Counted from the first letter of the stretch, positions 44,456-53,772 are shown. The stretch: DNA of 64,000 bases from Cribrihabitans_A pelagius (GCF_048820915.1 NZ_JBMERR010000002.1:248001-312000), one strand, 5' to 3'. Made by a program: numbers and translations. Notes: a model not told the origin generated them from the letters alone.

Positions 44456-45601
44456 ATGGCTATTGCACAACCGGCCGCGCGGCCGGCCAATCCGCGTTTT
44501 TCCTCCGGCCCCTGCGCCAAACCCCCCACCTTTGATCTGTCCAAGCTTGCGGATGCGCCTCTGGGCCGCAGCCACCGCGCTGCCGTCGGCAAGGAGAAGC
44601 TCCTCGCTGCCATCGAAGGCACCCGCGAGGTGCTGGGCATTCCCGCGGACTACAAGATCGGCATCGTGCCCGCGTCCGACACCGGCGCGGTGGAGATGGC
44701 GATGTGGAACCTCTTGGGCGCGCGCAAGGTTGAGATGCTGGCCTGGGAAAGCTTCGGCGCGGGCTGGGTCACCGATGTGGTGAAGCAGCTGAAGATCGAC
44801 GCCGAGGTGAAAACCGCGGATTACGGCGAGATCGCCGATCTTTCCAGCGTGGACCCGAAGAACGATGTGGTCTTCACCTGGAACGGCACCACCTCCGGCG
44901 TGCGGGTTCCCAATGGCGGCTGGATTGCCGATGACCGCGAAGGGCTGACCATTTGCGACGCAACCTCCGCGGCCTTCGCACAGGAGCTGCCGTGGGAGAA
45001 GCTCGACGTAACCACCTTCTCCTGGCAGAAGGTGCTGGGCGGCGAGGCGGCGCATGGCGTCATCGTCCTCTCCCCCCGCGCAGTGGCGCGGCTGGAAAGC
45101 TACACCCCCGCCTGGCCGCTGCCGAAGATCTTCCGCCTGACCAAGGGCGGCAAGCTGATCGACGGTATCTTCACCGGCGCGACCATCAACACGCCGTCGA
45201 TGCTCGCGGTCGAGGATTACCTGTTTGCGCTGGACTGGGCGCGTTCGGTTGGCGGGCTGGAAGGGCTGATCGCCCGCGCCAATGCCAACGCGGAGGCGAT
45301 CCACGCCTTCACCGCGGCCAACGGCTGGATCGCCAACCTCGCGAGTGATCCGGCAACACGGTCGAACACCTCGGTCTGCCTGAAGTTCACCGACGCGCGC
45401 ATCCAGGACGGCGCAGCTTTTGCCAAGGCGGTGGCCAAGCGGCTGGAAGCCGAAGGCATCGCCTATGACATCGGCGCCTACCGCGACGCGCCCGCCGGCC
45501 TGCGCATCTGGTGCGGCGGCACGGTGGAGACCGCCGATATCGAGGCCCTGCTGCCCTGGCTCACCTGGGCCTTCGAGGCCGAGATCGCCGCGCAAGGCTG
45601 A
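44456..45601 (+). CDS. serC: Phosphoserine aminotransferase
   Basis: PLP enzyme converting 3-phosphohydroxypyruvate and glutamate to phosphoserine; 381 residues, of the longer alphaproteobacterial/archaeal-like class. Motifs: RFSSGPCAKPP, GRSHRAAVGK, IVPASDTGAVEMAMWNLLG, and the PLP-Lys region TFSWQKVLGGEAAHGV. ATG 44456 follows GGAAGGG in the structured leader. serA starts 97 bases downstream on the same strand. Confidence 0.96.
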   Translation: MAIAQPAARPANPRFSSGPCAKPPTFDLSKLADAPLGRSHRAAVGKEKLLAAIEGTREVLGIPADYKIGIVPASDTGAVEMAMWNLLGARKVEMLAWESFGAGWVTDVVKQLKIDAEVKTADYGEIADLSSVDPKNDVVFTWNGTTSGVRVPNGGWIADDREGLTICDATSAAFAQELPWEKLDVTTFSWQKVLGGEAAHGVIVLSPRAVARLESYTPAWPLPKIFRLTKGGKLIDGIFTGATINTPSMLAVEDYLFALDWARSVGGLEGLIARANANAEAIHAFTAANGWIANLASDPATRSNTSVCLKFTDARIQDGAAFAKAVAKRLEAEGIAYDIGAYRDAPAGLRIWCGGTVETADIEALLPWLTWAFEAEIAAQG

Positions 45602-45698
45602 TCATTGCTGAATGTCTCCGGGGCGCCAGCCCCGGAACTCTCCCCTCGTTCCCAATTTCAGGCCCCAGACCGGCCTCCGCAGACAAAGGACCACACCC

Positions 45699-47294
45699 AT
45701 GGCTCCCAAGGTACTCATCTCCGATAAGCTTTCTGAAGCCGCCGTCCAGATCTTCCGCGACCGCGGCATCGAGGTCGACTTCCAGCCCGGCCTCGGCAAG
45801 GACAAGGACAAGCTCGCCGAGGTCATCGGCCAGTACGACGGCCTCGCCATCCGCTCCGCCACCAAGGTGACCGAGAAGATCCTGGAAGGTGCCGAGAACC
45901 TCAAGGTGATCGGCCGCGCCGGCATCGGCACCGACAACATCGACAAGGAAGCCGCCTCCAAGCGCGGCGTCATTGTGATGAACACGCCCTTCGGCAACAT
46001 GATCACCACCGCCGAACACGCGATCGCGATGATGTTTGCGGTGGCCCGCCAGATCCCCGAGGCCTCCACCTCCACCCATGCGGGCAAGTGGGAAAAGTCC
46101 AAGTTCATGGGCACCGAACTCACCGGCAAGACCCTGGGCGTGATCGGTGCCGGCAACATCGGCGGCATCGTCTGCGACCGCGCCCGCGGGCTGAAGATGA
46201 AGGTCGTGGCCTATGACCCCTACCTCAGCACCGAAAAGGCCGACAAGATGGGGATCGAGAAGGTCGAGCTGGACGAACTGCTGGCCCGCGCCGACTTCAT
46301 CACCCTGCACGTGCCGCTGACCGAACAGACCCGCAACATCCTCTCCAAGGAGAACCTGGAGAAGACCAGGAAGGGCGTGCGCATCATCAACTGCGCCCGC
46401 GGCGGCCTGGTGGACGAGGCCGCGCTGGCCGAACTCCTGACCTCCGGCCATGTGGCGGGCGCCGCCTTCGACGTCTTCGCGGAGGAGCCCGCCAAGCAGA
46501 ATCCGCTGTTCGGCCTGCCCAACGTGGTCTGCACCCCGCACCTGGGTGCTGCCACCACCGAGGCGCAGGAAAACGTCGCCCTGCAGGTGGCCGAGCAGAT
46601 GTCGAACTACCTCTTGACCGGCGCCGTCGAAAACGCGCTCAACATGCCGAGCGTCACCGCCGAGGAAGCCAAGGTCATGGGGCCCTGGATCAAGCTGGCC
46701 GACCACCTCGGCAGCTTTGTCGGCCAGATGACCGACGAGCCCTTGAAGGCGATCAACATCCTCTACGACGGGGTCGCTTCCGGCATGAACCTGGATGCGC
46801 TGAACTGCGCGGTGATTGCGGGCATCATGAAGCGGATGAACCCCGAGGTGAACCTGGTCTCCGCCCCGGTCGTGGCAAAGGAACGCGGCGTGCAGATCTC
46901 CACCACCAACCAGGACAAATCCGGCGCCTTCGACGGCTATATCAAGGTGACTGCGGTGACCTCCAAGCGCGAGCGCTCGGTGGCGGGCACCGTGTTTTCC
47001 GACAACAAACCGCGCTTCATCCAGATCAAGGGCATCAACATCGAGGCGGATGTGGGCGCGCATATGCTCTACACCACCAACGACGACGTGCCCGGCATCA
47101 TCGGCACCCTGGGCCACACACTGGGCGACAATGGCGTCAACATCGCGAACTTCACCTTGGGCCGCTCCGCGGCCGGCGGCGAGGCGATCGCGCTGCTTTA
47201 TGTCGACAATCCGGTGCCCGCCGAGGTGCGCGCCAAGCTGGCGGAAACCGGGCTGTTCAACCAGATCAAGCCGCTGGAATTCGACGTCGCCTGA
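45699..47294 (+). CDS. serA: D-3-phosphoglycerate dehydrogenase
   Basis: First enzyme of serine synthesis (3-phosphoglycerate to 3-phosphohydroxypyruvate, NAD). It is the long type, 531 residues: substrate/NAD domains with GVIGAGNIGGIVCDRA, the catalytic Arg in INCARGGLVDE, and Glu/His in the VCTPHLGAAT region. An intervening ASB domain and a C-terminal ACT domain (DVPGIIGTLGHTLGDNGVNI) follow, which senses serine in many homologues. It forms an operon with serC and ends at a strong terminator. Confidence 0.97.
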   Translation: MAPKVLISDKLSEAAVQIFRDRGIEVDFQPGLGKDKDKLAEVIGQYDGLAIRSATKVTEKILEGAENLKVIGRAGIGTDNIDKEAASKRGVIVMNTPFGNMITTAEHAIAMMFAVARQIPEASTSTHAGKWEKSKFMGTELTGKTLGVIGAGNIGGIVCDRARGLKMKVVAYDPYLSTEKADKMGIEKVELDELLARADFITLHVPLTEQTRNILSKENLEKTRKGVRIINCARGGLVDEAALAELLTSGHVAGAAFDVFAEEPAKQNPLFGLPNVVCTPHLGAATTEAQENVALQVAEQMSNYLLTGAVENALNMPSVTAEEAKVMGPWIKLADHLGSFVGQMTDEPLKAINILYDGVASGMNLDALNCAVIAGIMKRMNPEVNLVSAPVVAKERGVQISTTNQDKSGAFDGYIKVTAVTSKRERSVAGTVFSDNKPRFIQIKGINIEADVGAHMLYTTNDDVPGIIGTLGHTLGDNGVNIANFTLGRSAAGGEAIALLYVDNPVPAEVRAKLAETGLFNQIKPLEFDVA

Positions 47295-47322
47295 GCCGCC
47301 CGCGGCCTCTATGAAAACCAGG

Positions 47323-47354
47323 AACACTCCCGCCGGCAGCGGGGGTGTTTTTTT
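47323..47354 (+). terminator. Intrinsic terminator of the serC-serA operon
   Basis: AACACTCCCGC pairs with GCGGGGGTGTT (11 bp, one T-G wobble) around CGGCA, followed by TTTTT. It lies 28 bases after the serA stop. Confidence 0.88.
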
Positions 47355-47360
47355 GCCGGC

Positions 47361-47753
47361 TCAGCCCCGCAGCGCCGCCGCGCCCGCCGCCCGGCGGCCC
47401 CGCCAGACCACGGCGGCAAACAGCAGCATGGACACCAGCGCGATCAGCGACCCCGCCTGCGCCAGCGCCTCGGTGCGCCCGAGGATGGCAAGCGGAATGC
47501 CCGGCACCAGCAGCAGCAGCGCCAGCACCGCACAGCCCAGATGCAGCCGCGGCAGCAGCCCCGCTTCGGCTTCCGGTACAAGGTGGTAGTAGAACGCAAA
47601 GATCGCGCAGCTCACCCAGCCCAGGAGGTTCAGATGCCCATGCCCCGGCGCCAGCAGATGGTCCTTGCTGGCCGCCATCTGAATGCCCCAGACCATGCCG
47701 GCCAGCGCCGACAGGATGGCTATGCTCATGAATACCCGGCTGAGACCCGTCAT
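47361..47753 (-). CDS. Small four-helix membrane protein with His-rich motif (oxidase subunit I-like)
   Basis: 130-residue integral membrane protein with four hydrophobic segments (about residues 7-28, 40-62, 68-90, 97-117). The second segment begins GHGHLNLLGWVSCAIFAFYYHLV, with His residues placed like heme ligands of heme-copper oxidase subunit I or NorB fragments. It is too short for an oxidase, and its function is unknown. The start at 47751-47753 is the first ATG before a membrane segment; upstream sequence is not protein-like. It is convergent with serA and divergent from the phosphatase. Confidence 0.75.
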   Translation of the reverse strand: MTGLSRVFMSIAILSALAGMVWGIQMAASKDHLLAPGHGHLNLLGWVSCAIFAFYYHLVPEAEAGLLPRLHLGCAVLALLLLVPGIPLAILGRTEALAQAGSLIALVSMLLFAAVVWRGRRAAGAAALRG

Positions 47754-47979
47754 CACTGTTCCTCCCTGATTTCCGTGACCGCGGACTGGCCGCCCCGGCG
47801 CCAGCCCGGCCACGCTGTCAGGATACACGCCCTGAACTCGAATTTGGCGTAAAACCGCTCCCCCCGGCGCCCGCAGCCGCCGCCAGGGCACTGGGCCCGG
47901 CGCGGCGCGATCCAGAGCCGCTCTTTCCACTGCCGTCCGCATCAGGCACAAACAGGAGAGGCAAATTCGGAGACACCGC

Positions 47980-48708
47980 ATGACCACCCCGCTCTATGCA
48001 ATCGGAGACATCCACGGCCAGCACGCGATGCTCGAGGCGGCGCTTGCGCTGATCGAGGCCGATGGCGGCCGGGATGCGCAGATTGTGTTTCTCGGAGACT
48101 ACGTCGACCGCGGCCCGGACAGCCGCGGCGTGATCGGGCTCTTGCAGCAGGGGCAGGCCGAAGGGCGCAATTGGATCTGCCTCAAGGGCAATCACGACCG
48201 GATGTTCGAGTGGTTCCTTGAGGACATTCCCCGCCACGACCCCTATCTGCTGATCGGCTACCATTGGCTGCACGACCGGATCGGCGGCCGGGACACCCTG
48301 GCCAGCTACGGTCTGACATTCCCTGACCGCACCCGTCTGTCAGAGCTTCATGCCCGCGCCGCGGACGCGGTGCCGACGGCACACGCCGCTTTTCTGCGCG
48401 GACTGCCCGCCATATGGGAAACCGAGGACATCGCCTTTGCGCATGCGGGCATCCGGCCCGGTGCCGCATTGCACCAGCAGAGCGAGGACGACCTGTTATG
48501 GATCCGCCAGGAGTTCCTGGATCACCGCGGCCCGCACCCCAAACTGATCGTGCACGGCCATACCGCGCTGCAGGAGCCCCGCCACTATGGCAACCGGGTG
48601 AATCTCGACAGCGGCGCGGGTTTCGGCCGCCCGCTCACCGCCGCGGTTTTCGAGGAGGGCAAAGTCTGGCGCCTCACCAGAACTGGCCGCGAGCCGCTCA
48701 CGCCCTGA
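47980..48708 (+). CDS. Metallophosphoesterase (PP1/PP2A-like serine/threonine phosphatase family)
   Basis: 242-residue calcineurin-like phosphoesterase. The di-metal motifs are GDIHGQ (residues ~8-13), GDYVDRGPDS (about 37-46), LKGNHDRM (about 68-75) and a final VHGHTALQEP. This pattern is that of bacterial PrpA/PphA-like protein phosphatases or ApaH-like enzymes; the substrate cannot be told from sequence. The gene stands alone, and two repeat copies follow it. Confidence 0.9.
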   Translation: MTTPLYAIGDIHGQHAMLEAALALIEADGGRDAQIVFLGDYVDRGPDSRGVIGLLQQGQAEGRNWICLKGNHDRMFEWFLEDIPRHDPYLLIGYHWLHDRIGGRDTLASYGLTFPDRTRLSELHARAADAVPTAHAAFLRGLPAIWETEDIAFAHAGIRPGAALHQQSEDDLLWIRQEFLDHRGPHPKLIVHGHTALQEPRHYGNRVNLDSGAGFGRPLTAAVFEEGKVWRLTRTGREPLTP

Positions 48709-48721
48709 GCCCCCGGTCCTT

Positions 48722-48782
48722 CTTCTGGCTGAAAAATATCCCGGGGGAGCGCGCCCGCAGGGCGCGCGGGGGCAGCGCCCCC
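48722..48782 (+). repeat. Dispersed two-hairpin repeat, copy D
   Basis: CTTCTGGCTGAAAAATATCC, then CGGGGGAGCGCGCCCGCAGGGCGCGC, then GGGGGCAGCGCCCCC. It lies in the gap between the convergent phosphatase and tdh genes, in tandem with copy E. Confidence 0.75.
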
Positions 48783-48796
48783 GAAGCCCGCCCGCT

Positions 48797-48858
48797 TCCT
48801 CTTGCCCAATAATATCCAGAGGGTGAGCGCCAGTGGCGCGAAGGGGCAAAGCCCCCTC
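48797..48858 (+). repeat. Dispersed two-hairpin repeat, copy E
   Basis: TCCTCTTGCCCAATAATATCC, then AGAGGGTGAGCGCCAGTGGCGC, then GAAGGGGCAAAGCCCCCTC. It is closest to copy F and in the same orientation as copy D. Confidence 0.75.
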
Positions 48859-48893
48859 ACTCCGTGCTTGCGGAAACGGACGATCCGGGGCGG

Positions 48894-49940
48894 TCAGCTC
48901 CAGTCCAGCACCACCTTGCCGCTGCCGCCGGATTTCATCGCCGCAAAGCCTTCGGCAAAATCCTCCACCGCAAAGCGGTGGGTGATCACCCGGCTCACGT
49001 CGAGCCCGTTCTGCAGCATGGCGATCATCTTGTACCAGGTCTCGAACATCTCCCGGCCATAGACGCCCTTGATGGTGATCGCCTTGAAGACGATGCGGCT
49101 CCAGTCCACCGGCGACTTGCCCGGCGGGATGCCCAACAGAGCAATCCGCCCGCCCATCACCAGCGCCTCCACCATCTGGTCGAGCGCCGCCTGCGAGCCC
49201 GACATCTCCAGCCCGACGTCAAAGCCCTGCTTCATGCCGAGTTCCTGGATCACATCCCGCAGATCCTCCTCCGCCGCGTTCACCGGGCGCACCGAGGGCA
49301 CCACCTCGGCCGCGAGCTTCAGCCGCGCGGGGTTGATGTCGGTGATCACCACGTGGCGCGCGCCCGCGTGGCGCGCCACGGCGGCGGCCATGATGCCGAT
49401 CGGCCCGGCGCCGGTCACCAGCACGTCCTCGCCCAGGAGATCGAAGCTGAGCGCGGTATGCACCGCGTTTCCCAAGGGGTCGAGGATGGCGCCGGTCTCG
49501 TCCGGAATGTCATCCGGCAGCGGCACTACGTTGAAGGCGGGCAGGCGCAGGTATTCGGCAAAGGCGCCCTGCTCGTTCACCCCGATGCCCCGGGTGCCGG
49601 GGTCGAGGTGAAACTTTCCCGCCCGCGACTGCCGCGAGTCGGTCTTGATCAGGTGCCCTTCGCCCGAGCAGCGCTGGCCCACCTTCAGATCCTCCACGTT
49701 GCGGCCCACCTCGACGATCTCGCCCGCGAACTCATGCCCCGTGATCATCGGCACCGGGACGGTATGGGCGGCCCATTCGTCCCAGTTCCAGATGTGAATG
49801 TCGGTGCCGCAGATGCCGGTCTTCTTCACCTTGATCAGCACATCGTCCGGGCCGATTTCCGGCACCGGCGCGCGGACCATCCACAGCCCCTCGCGGGGGT
49901 GGGATTTCTCCAGCGCCTTCATCGTGTTGGGCAGACTCAT
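48894..49940 (-). CDS. tdh: L-threonine 3-dehydrogenase
   Basis: Zinc/NAD medium-chain dehydrogenase oxidising threonine to 2-amino-3-ketobutyrate; 348 residues. Motifs: KKTGICGTDIHIWNWDEWA with the catalytic zinc Cys, TGHEFAGEIVEVG, and the Rossmann VTGAGPIGIMAAAVARHAGA. Its ATG overlaps the kbl stop (ATGA). Kbl splits the product into glycine and acetyl-CoA, so the two genes form the threonine-to-glycine route. Confidence 0.96.
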   Translation of the reverse strand: MSLPNTMKALEKSHPREGLWMVRAPVPEIGPDDVLIKVKKTGICGTDIHIWNWDEWAAHTVPVPMITGHEFAGEIVEVGRNVEDLKVGQRCSGEGHLIKTDSRQSRAGKFHLDPGTRGIGVNEQGAFAEYLRLPAFNVVPLPDDIPDETGAILDPLGNAVHTALSFDLLGEDVLVTGAGPIGIMAAAVARHAGARHVVITDINPARLKLAAEVVPSVRPVNAAEEDLRDVIQELGMKQGFDVGLEMSGSQAALDQMVEALVMGGRIALLGIPPGKSPVDWSRIVFKAITIKGVYGREMFETWYKMIAMLQNGLDVSRVITHRFAVEDFAEGFAAMKSGGSGKVVLDWS

Positions 49941-51139
49941 GACACGATCCCCAATTCCTTTCCGACCTTGCCGAAGGCAGCCAGCGCCCGGTCCAGCTCG
50001 GCCCGCGTGAGTGCGGCGTTCATCTGGGTGCGGATGCGGGCCTGGCCGCGCGGCACCACCGGGAAGAAGAAGCCCGAGACATAGACGCCCTCGTCAAACA
50101 GCCGCGCCGCCATGTCCTGCGCCAGCTGCGCCTCGCCCAGCATCACCGGGATGATCGGATGCTCGCCCGGAAGCAGGTCGAAGCCCAGTTTCTCCAGCCC
50201 TTCGCGCCAGTAGCGCGCATTCTCGAACAGCTGCGCGCGCAGGCTGTCCCCTTCCTCCACCAGCCGGATCGCCTCCAGCCCGGCAGCAACAATCGAGGGC
50301 GGCAGCGAATTGGAGAACAGATAGGGCCGCGCCCGCTGCCGCAGCAGGTCGATCACTGGCTGCGGCCCGGCGATATAACCGCCGATGGCCCCCCCAAGTG
50401 CTTTGCCCAAGGTCCCCGTGAGGATATCCACGTCCACCCCGAAATGCTCCGGCGTGCCCGCACCCGTCGCCCCCATGAATCCGGTGGCGTGGCAGTCATC
50501 CACCATCACCACGGCGTCATACTTGTCGGCAAGCGCCCGGATCTCCGGCAGCTTGGCCAGGTAGCCGTCCATCGAGAAGACGCCATCGGTCGCAATCATG
50601 ATATGCCGCGCGCCGTCCTCGCGCGCCTGCTTCAGCCAGGCCTCAAGGTCATTCATGTCGCTGTTCAGATAGCGGTAGCGTTTCGCCTTGCAGAGCCGCA
50701 CCCCGTCGATGATCGACGCGTGGTTGAGGCTGTCGGAAATGATCGCATCCTCCGGCCCCAGCAGCGGCTCGAACAGCCCGCCGTTGGCATCGAAACAGGC
50801 GGCAAACAGGATCGCGTCATCCTTGTTCAGGAACTTCGCCAGGCGGCTTTCCAGCTCCCGGTGAATGTCCTGGGTGCCACAGATGAAACGGACCGAGGCC
50901 ATGCCGAAACCCTTGGGCTCCATCGCGTCCTTCGCCGCTTTGATCAGCGCCGGGTGATCGGCAAGGCCCAGATAGTTGTTGGCGCAGAGGTTGATCACCT
51001 GCCGGTTCCCGCCGGCACTATCCTGAACGGAGATCTCGCCCCCCTGCGGGGAGGTGATCATTCGTTCGCGCTTGTAGAGACCTTCCGCCTCGATCTGGGC
51101 CAGCGTGTTGGAGATATCGGTCAAAAAAGCATCGGACAT
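49937..51139 (-). CDS. kbl: 2-amino-3-ketobutyrate coenzyme A ligase (glycine C-acetyltransferase)
   Basis: PLP enzyme of the alpha-oxoamine synthase family, 400 residues: 2-amino-3-ketobutyrate plus CoA gives glycine and acetyl-CoA. Motifs: CANNYLGLADHPAL, FAACFDANGGLFEPLLG, VVMVDDCHATGFMG, and the PLP Lys in GTLGKALGGAIGGYIAG. The start at 51137-51139 is supported by the GGGAG-like sequence in the GAGGGAGTTTGCTC leader. It is the first gene of the kbl-tdh operon. Confidence 0.96.
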   Translation of the reverse strand: MSDAFLTDISNTLAQIEAEGLYKRERMITSPQGGEISVQDSAGGNRQVINLCANNYLGLADHPALIKAAKDAMEPKGFGMASVRFICGTQDIHRELESRLAKFLNKDDAILFAACFDANGGLFEPLLGPEDAIISDSLNHASIIDGVRLCKAKRYRYLNSDMNDLEAWLKQAREDGARHIMIATDGVFSMDGYLAKLPEIRALADKYDAVVMVDDCHATGFMGATGAGTPEHFGVDVDILTGTLGKALGGAIGGYIAGPQPVIDLLRQRARPYLFSNSLPPSIVAAGLEAIRLVEEGDSLRAQLFENARYWREGLEKLGFDLLPGEHPIIPVMLGEAQLAQDMAARLFDEGVYVSGFFFPVVPRGQARIRTQMNAALTRAELDRALAAFGKVGKELGIVS

Positions 51140-51316
51140 GAGCAAACTCCCTCGTGTGTCGAGTCGCACCTCTATCATAGCGGACGAGTTTCCGGAATAC
51201 AGGAATTCGCTATCCCGGAAAAAAATCCGTGAAACCGGACGGGCCGCCAGATACCCGCGTTTGGTCTTCCGTGCCGCCGCGCTATCTCGCGTCTCAGGCA
51301 GCGGGAGGGCGCACCC

Positions 51317-51712
51317 ATGGCGAGGGTAACAGGAATCGGCGGCGTTTTCATCAAGGCGCGCGGGGATGCGAAAGCGCTCGCGGCGTGGTACCGCGATCAC
51401 CTGGGGCTGGAGCTTGCGGAGTTCGGCGGCGCTGTCCTGAACTGGCCGGACGACACGGCCGAAGACGGCGGCCTCACGGTCTGGGCCGCGGCGGAGGCGG
51501 ACGGCGACTGGTTTGCTCCCAGCACGGCGTCTTTCATGATCAACTACCGGGTTGACGACATGGACGGCATGATCGCGCGGCTGACGGATGCGGGCATCCC
51601 CATCCAGAAAGGTCCGGAGACCTTTGAGAATGGCCGCTTCGCCTGGATCATGGACCCGGAGGGCAACAAGGTGGAGCTGTGGGAACCCAAGCTTTGGCAG
51701 GAGAAGGATTAG
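51317..51712 (+). CDS. VOC (glyoxalase/bleomycin resistance-like) family protein
   Basis: 131-residue protein with two beta-alpha-beta-beta-beta units. The first is ITGIGGVFIKARGDAKALAAWYRDHLGLEL. The second ends with FAWIMDPEGNKVELWEPK, the family's conserved C-terminal Glu motif. A metal site is likely, but the substrate is unknown. GGGAGG seven bases upstream supports ATG 51317. It is a single gene, divergent from kbl and convergent with the XRE regulator. Confidence 0.87.
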   Translation: MARVTGIGGVFIKARGDAKALAAWYRDHLGLELAEFGGAVLNWPDDTAEDGGLTVWAAAEADGDWFAPSTASFMINYRVDDMDGMIARLTDAGIPIQKGPETFENGRFAWIMDPEGNKVELWEPKLWQEKD

Positions 51713-51753
51713 ACGGCGGGCAGAGGGGCGGCTGTGGCGCCGTCCAGGCGCCC

Positions 51754-51795
51754 AAGGCCGTTGCAACGGCCTTGCAAGGCGCTTCGAAGCGCCTT
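51754..51795. repeat. Two adjacent 20-bp perfect palindromes
   Basis: AAGGCCGTTGCAACGGCCTT (51754-51773) and AAGGCGCTTCGAAGCGCCTT (51776-51795) are each perfectly self-complementary and share the AAGG...CCTT ends, separated by GC. They lie in the gap between the convergent VOC and XRE genes and may act as a tandem terminator. No long T-run follows. Confidence 0.7.
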
Positions 51796-51805
51796 TCCGT
51801 GTCCT

Positions 51806-52372
51806 TCAAGCGTTCTTTACGATCAGGAACACGCGCGCAGGCCCATCCGGCGCGGTGATTGAATGCGCCACGTCTGCGGCATAGCGCGCGGTGTCGCCGG
51901 CCTGCAGCCGGTCCCGCGCCGTGCCGGAGGCCACCGCGATCTCGCCCTCCAGCACCGTCAGCTGCTCCAGCGCGCCGCGGGTGTGGGGCTGGCTGACCAG
52001 CGCCCCGCCGGGCTCGAAGCGGATGTCGTAGACCTCGTGGCCCCCGGCCTCCTCGGGCGGGGACAGGATGCGGATGCGGCAGCCCTGGCCCATGTTGTCG
52101 ATCTTGGGCACTTCGGCGGCGCGCAGCACCTCGATGCGGTCCCGGGCGTCGCCCGCTTCCAGGAGGCCGGCAAAATCCACCTGCAGCGCGCGGGTGAGGT
52201 TCCACAGCGTTGCAATGGTGGGGGAGCTTTCGCCGCGCTCGATCTGGCTCACCATCGAACGGCTGACGCCGGAGAGGTTGGCCACCGCCTCCAGGCTCAG
52301 CCCCTGCGCACGGCGCGCCTCCTTCAGGCGGGCGGGCAGCAGGGTCAGGATATCGTCTCGGGTCTCCGTCAT
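51806..52372 (-). CDS. XRE family regulator with cupin domain
   Basis: 188-residue regulator. The N-terminal HTH_3 is LKEARRAQGLSLEAVANLSGVSRSMVSQIERG, followed by SSPTIATLWNLTRAL. A C-terminal cupin_2 effector domain follows (EVYDIRFEPGGALVSQPHTRGALEQLTVLEGEI). This arrangement is that of PuuR/SutR-like regulators of amine or sulfur metabolism. The start at 52370-52372 is the ATG that directly precedes the helix-turn-helix. It is divergent from the thiolase gene (204-base gap), which it may regulate. Confidence 0.9.
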   Translation of the reverse strand: MTETRDDILTLLPARLKEARRAQGLSLEAVANLSGVSRSMVSQIERGESSPTIATLWNLTRALQVDFAGLLEAGDARDRIEVLRAAEVPKIDNMGQGCRIRILSPPEEAGGHEVYDIRFEPGGALVSQPHTRGALEQLTVLEGEIAVASGTARDRLQAGDTARYAADVAHSITAPDGPARVFLIVKNA

Positions 52373-52576
52373 GACGGAATCTCTGCGCTGCCGGAGCGGA
52401 TTTGTCAAATGATCCCGCGCCGAAACGCTGCGCCGCGGCGGTGCACAGGGGGTGTACCGGGGGTGTACGGGGGCTGCACCGGGAGTACCCGGGGGGCGGC
52501 GGTGACGGCACGTAGCGGCAGACAGGCTTTTGCTGCGGGTGCATACTGCCGCCAAATCTGACGAGGAGAGAGACAA

Positions 52577-53752
52577 ATGAGCGATATCGTGATCCTGGAC
52601 GGCGCCCGCACCGCGATCGGCACCTTCGGCGGTGCGCTGGCCAATACCGCGCCCATCGACCTGGCCACCACTGTGTCGAAAGCGGCGCTGGAGCGCTCCG
52701 GCGTGACGCCGGAGCAGATCGGTCATGTGGTATTCGGACATATCATCAACACCGAGCCGCGCGACATGTACCTGAGCCGCGCGGCGGCGATGCAGGCGGG
52801 CATCCCCGAGACTGTGCCGGCGATGAACGTGAACCGTCTCTGCGGTTCGGGCGTGCAGGCGATTATCTCGTCGTTTCAGTCGCTTATGATGGGCGATGCC
52901 GAGTTCGCGCTGGCGGGCGGCGCCGAGAACATGTCGCGCAGCCCCTACATCCTCCAGCAGAGCCGCTGGGGTGCGAAAATGGGGGACGTGAAGTCGCTCG
53001 ACATGATGCTGGGCGCGCTGAACTGCCCTTTCGGCACCGGCCACATGGGGGTGACGGCGGAGAATGTCGCCGACGAGCACGAGATCACCCGCGAGCAGAT
53101 GGACGCATTTGCCATGGCCAGCCAGACCCGCGCCGCCGCGGCGATCGAGGCCGGGCATTTCAAGAGCCAGATCACGCCGGTCGAGGTGAAGGTAAAACGC
53201 GACCTGGTGCCCTTCGAGGTGGACGAGCACCCCAAGGCGAGCACGCCGGAGGCGCTGGCGGGGCTCAAGGCGGTGTTCAAGAAGGACGGCCGGGTGACCG
53301 CGGGCAATGCCAGCGGCATCAACGACGGCGCGGCGGCAATGGTGCTGGCGACGGCGGAGGCGGCGGAGCGCGCAGGGCTGAAGCCCAAGGCCCGCATCCT
53401 CGGCTATGCCCATGCAGGGGTGCGCCCCGAGGTCATGGGCATCGGCCCGGTGCCTGCGGTGCGCAAACTGCTGGAGCGCACCGGGCTTTCGGCAGGCGAT
53501 TTCGACGTGATCGAGTCGAACGAGGCCTTTGCCTCCCAGGCGCTGGCGGTGAACAAGGAACTGGGGCTGGACCCGGCCCGCGTGAACCCCAACGGCGGCG
53601 CCATCGCGCTGGGCCATCCTGTTGGCGCGACAGGGGCGATCATCACCCTCAAGGCGCTGTTCGAGCTGGAGCGCATTGGCGGCTCGAAAGCGCTGGTCAC
53701 CATGTGCATCGGCGGCGGCCAGGGCATCGCGCTGGCGATCGAGCGGCTGTAA
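52577..53752 (+). CDS. Acetyl-CoA C-acyltransferase (thiolase)
   Basis: 391-residue thiolase. The acylated Cys is in NVNRLCGSGVQAI (about residue 90). The C-terminal catalytic motifs are IESNEAFASQAL, NGGAIALGHPVGATGA (catalytic His) and MCIGGGQGIAL (catalytic Cys). This subgroup (AtoB/BktB-like) condenses or cleaves acetoacetyl-CoA or beta-ketovaleryl-CoA. With no phaB/phaC or beta-oxidation partner adjacent, the pathway cannot be fixed. GAGGAGAGAG precedes the ATG. Confidence 0.92.
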   Translation: MSDIVILDGARTAIGTFGGALANTAPIDLATTVSKAALERSGVTPEQIGHVVFGHIINTEPRDMYLSRAAAMQAGIPETVPAMNVNRLCGSGVQAIISSFQSLMMGDAEFALAGGAENMSRSPYILQQSRWGAKMGDVKSLDMMLGALNCPFGTGHMGVTAENVADEHEITREQMDAFAMASQTRAAAAIEAGHFKSQITPVEVKVKRDLVPFEVDEHPKASTPEALAGLKAVFKKDGRVTAGNASGINDGAAAMVLATAEAAERAGLKPKARILGYAHAGVRPEVMGIGPVPAVRKLLERTGLSAGDFDVIESNEAFASQALAVNKELGLDPARVNPNGGAIALGHPVGATGAIITLKALFELERIGGSKALVTMCIGGGQGIALAIERL

Positions 53753-53772
53753 AGCCTGGCAATGTTCAGGTG

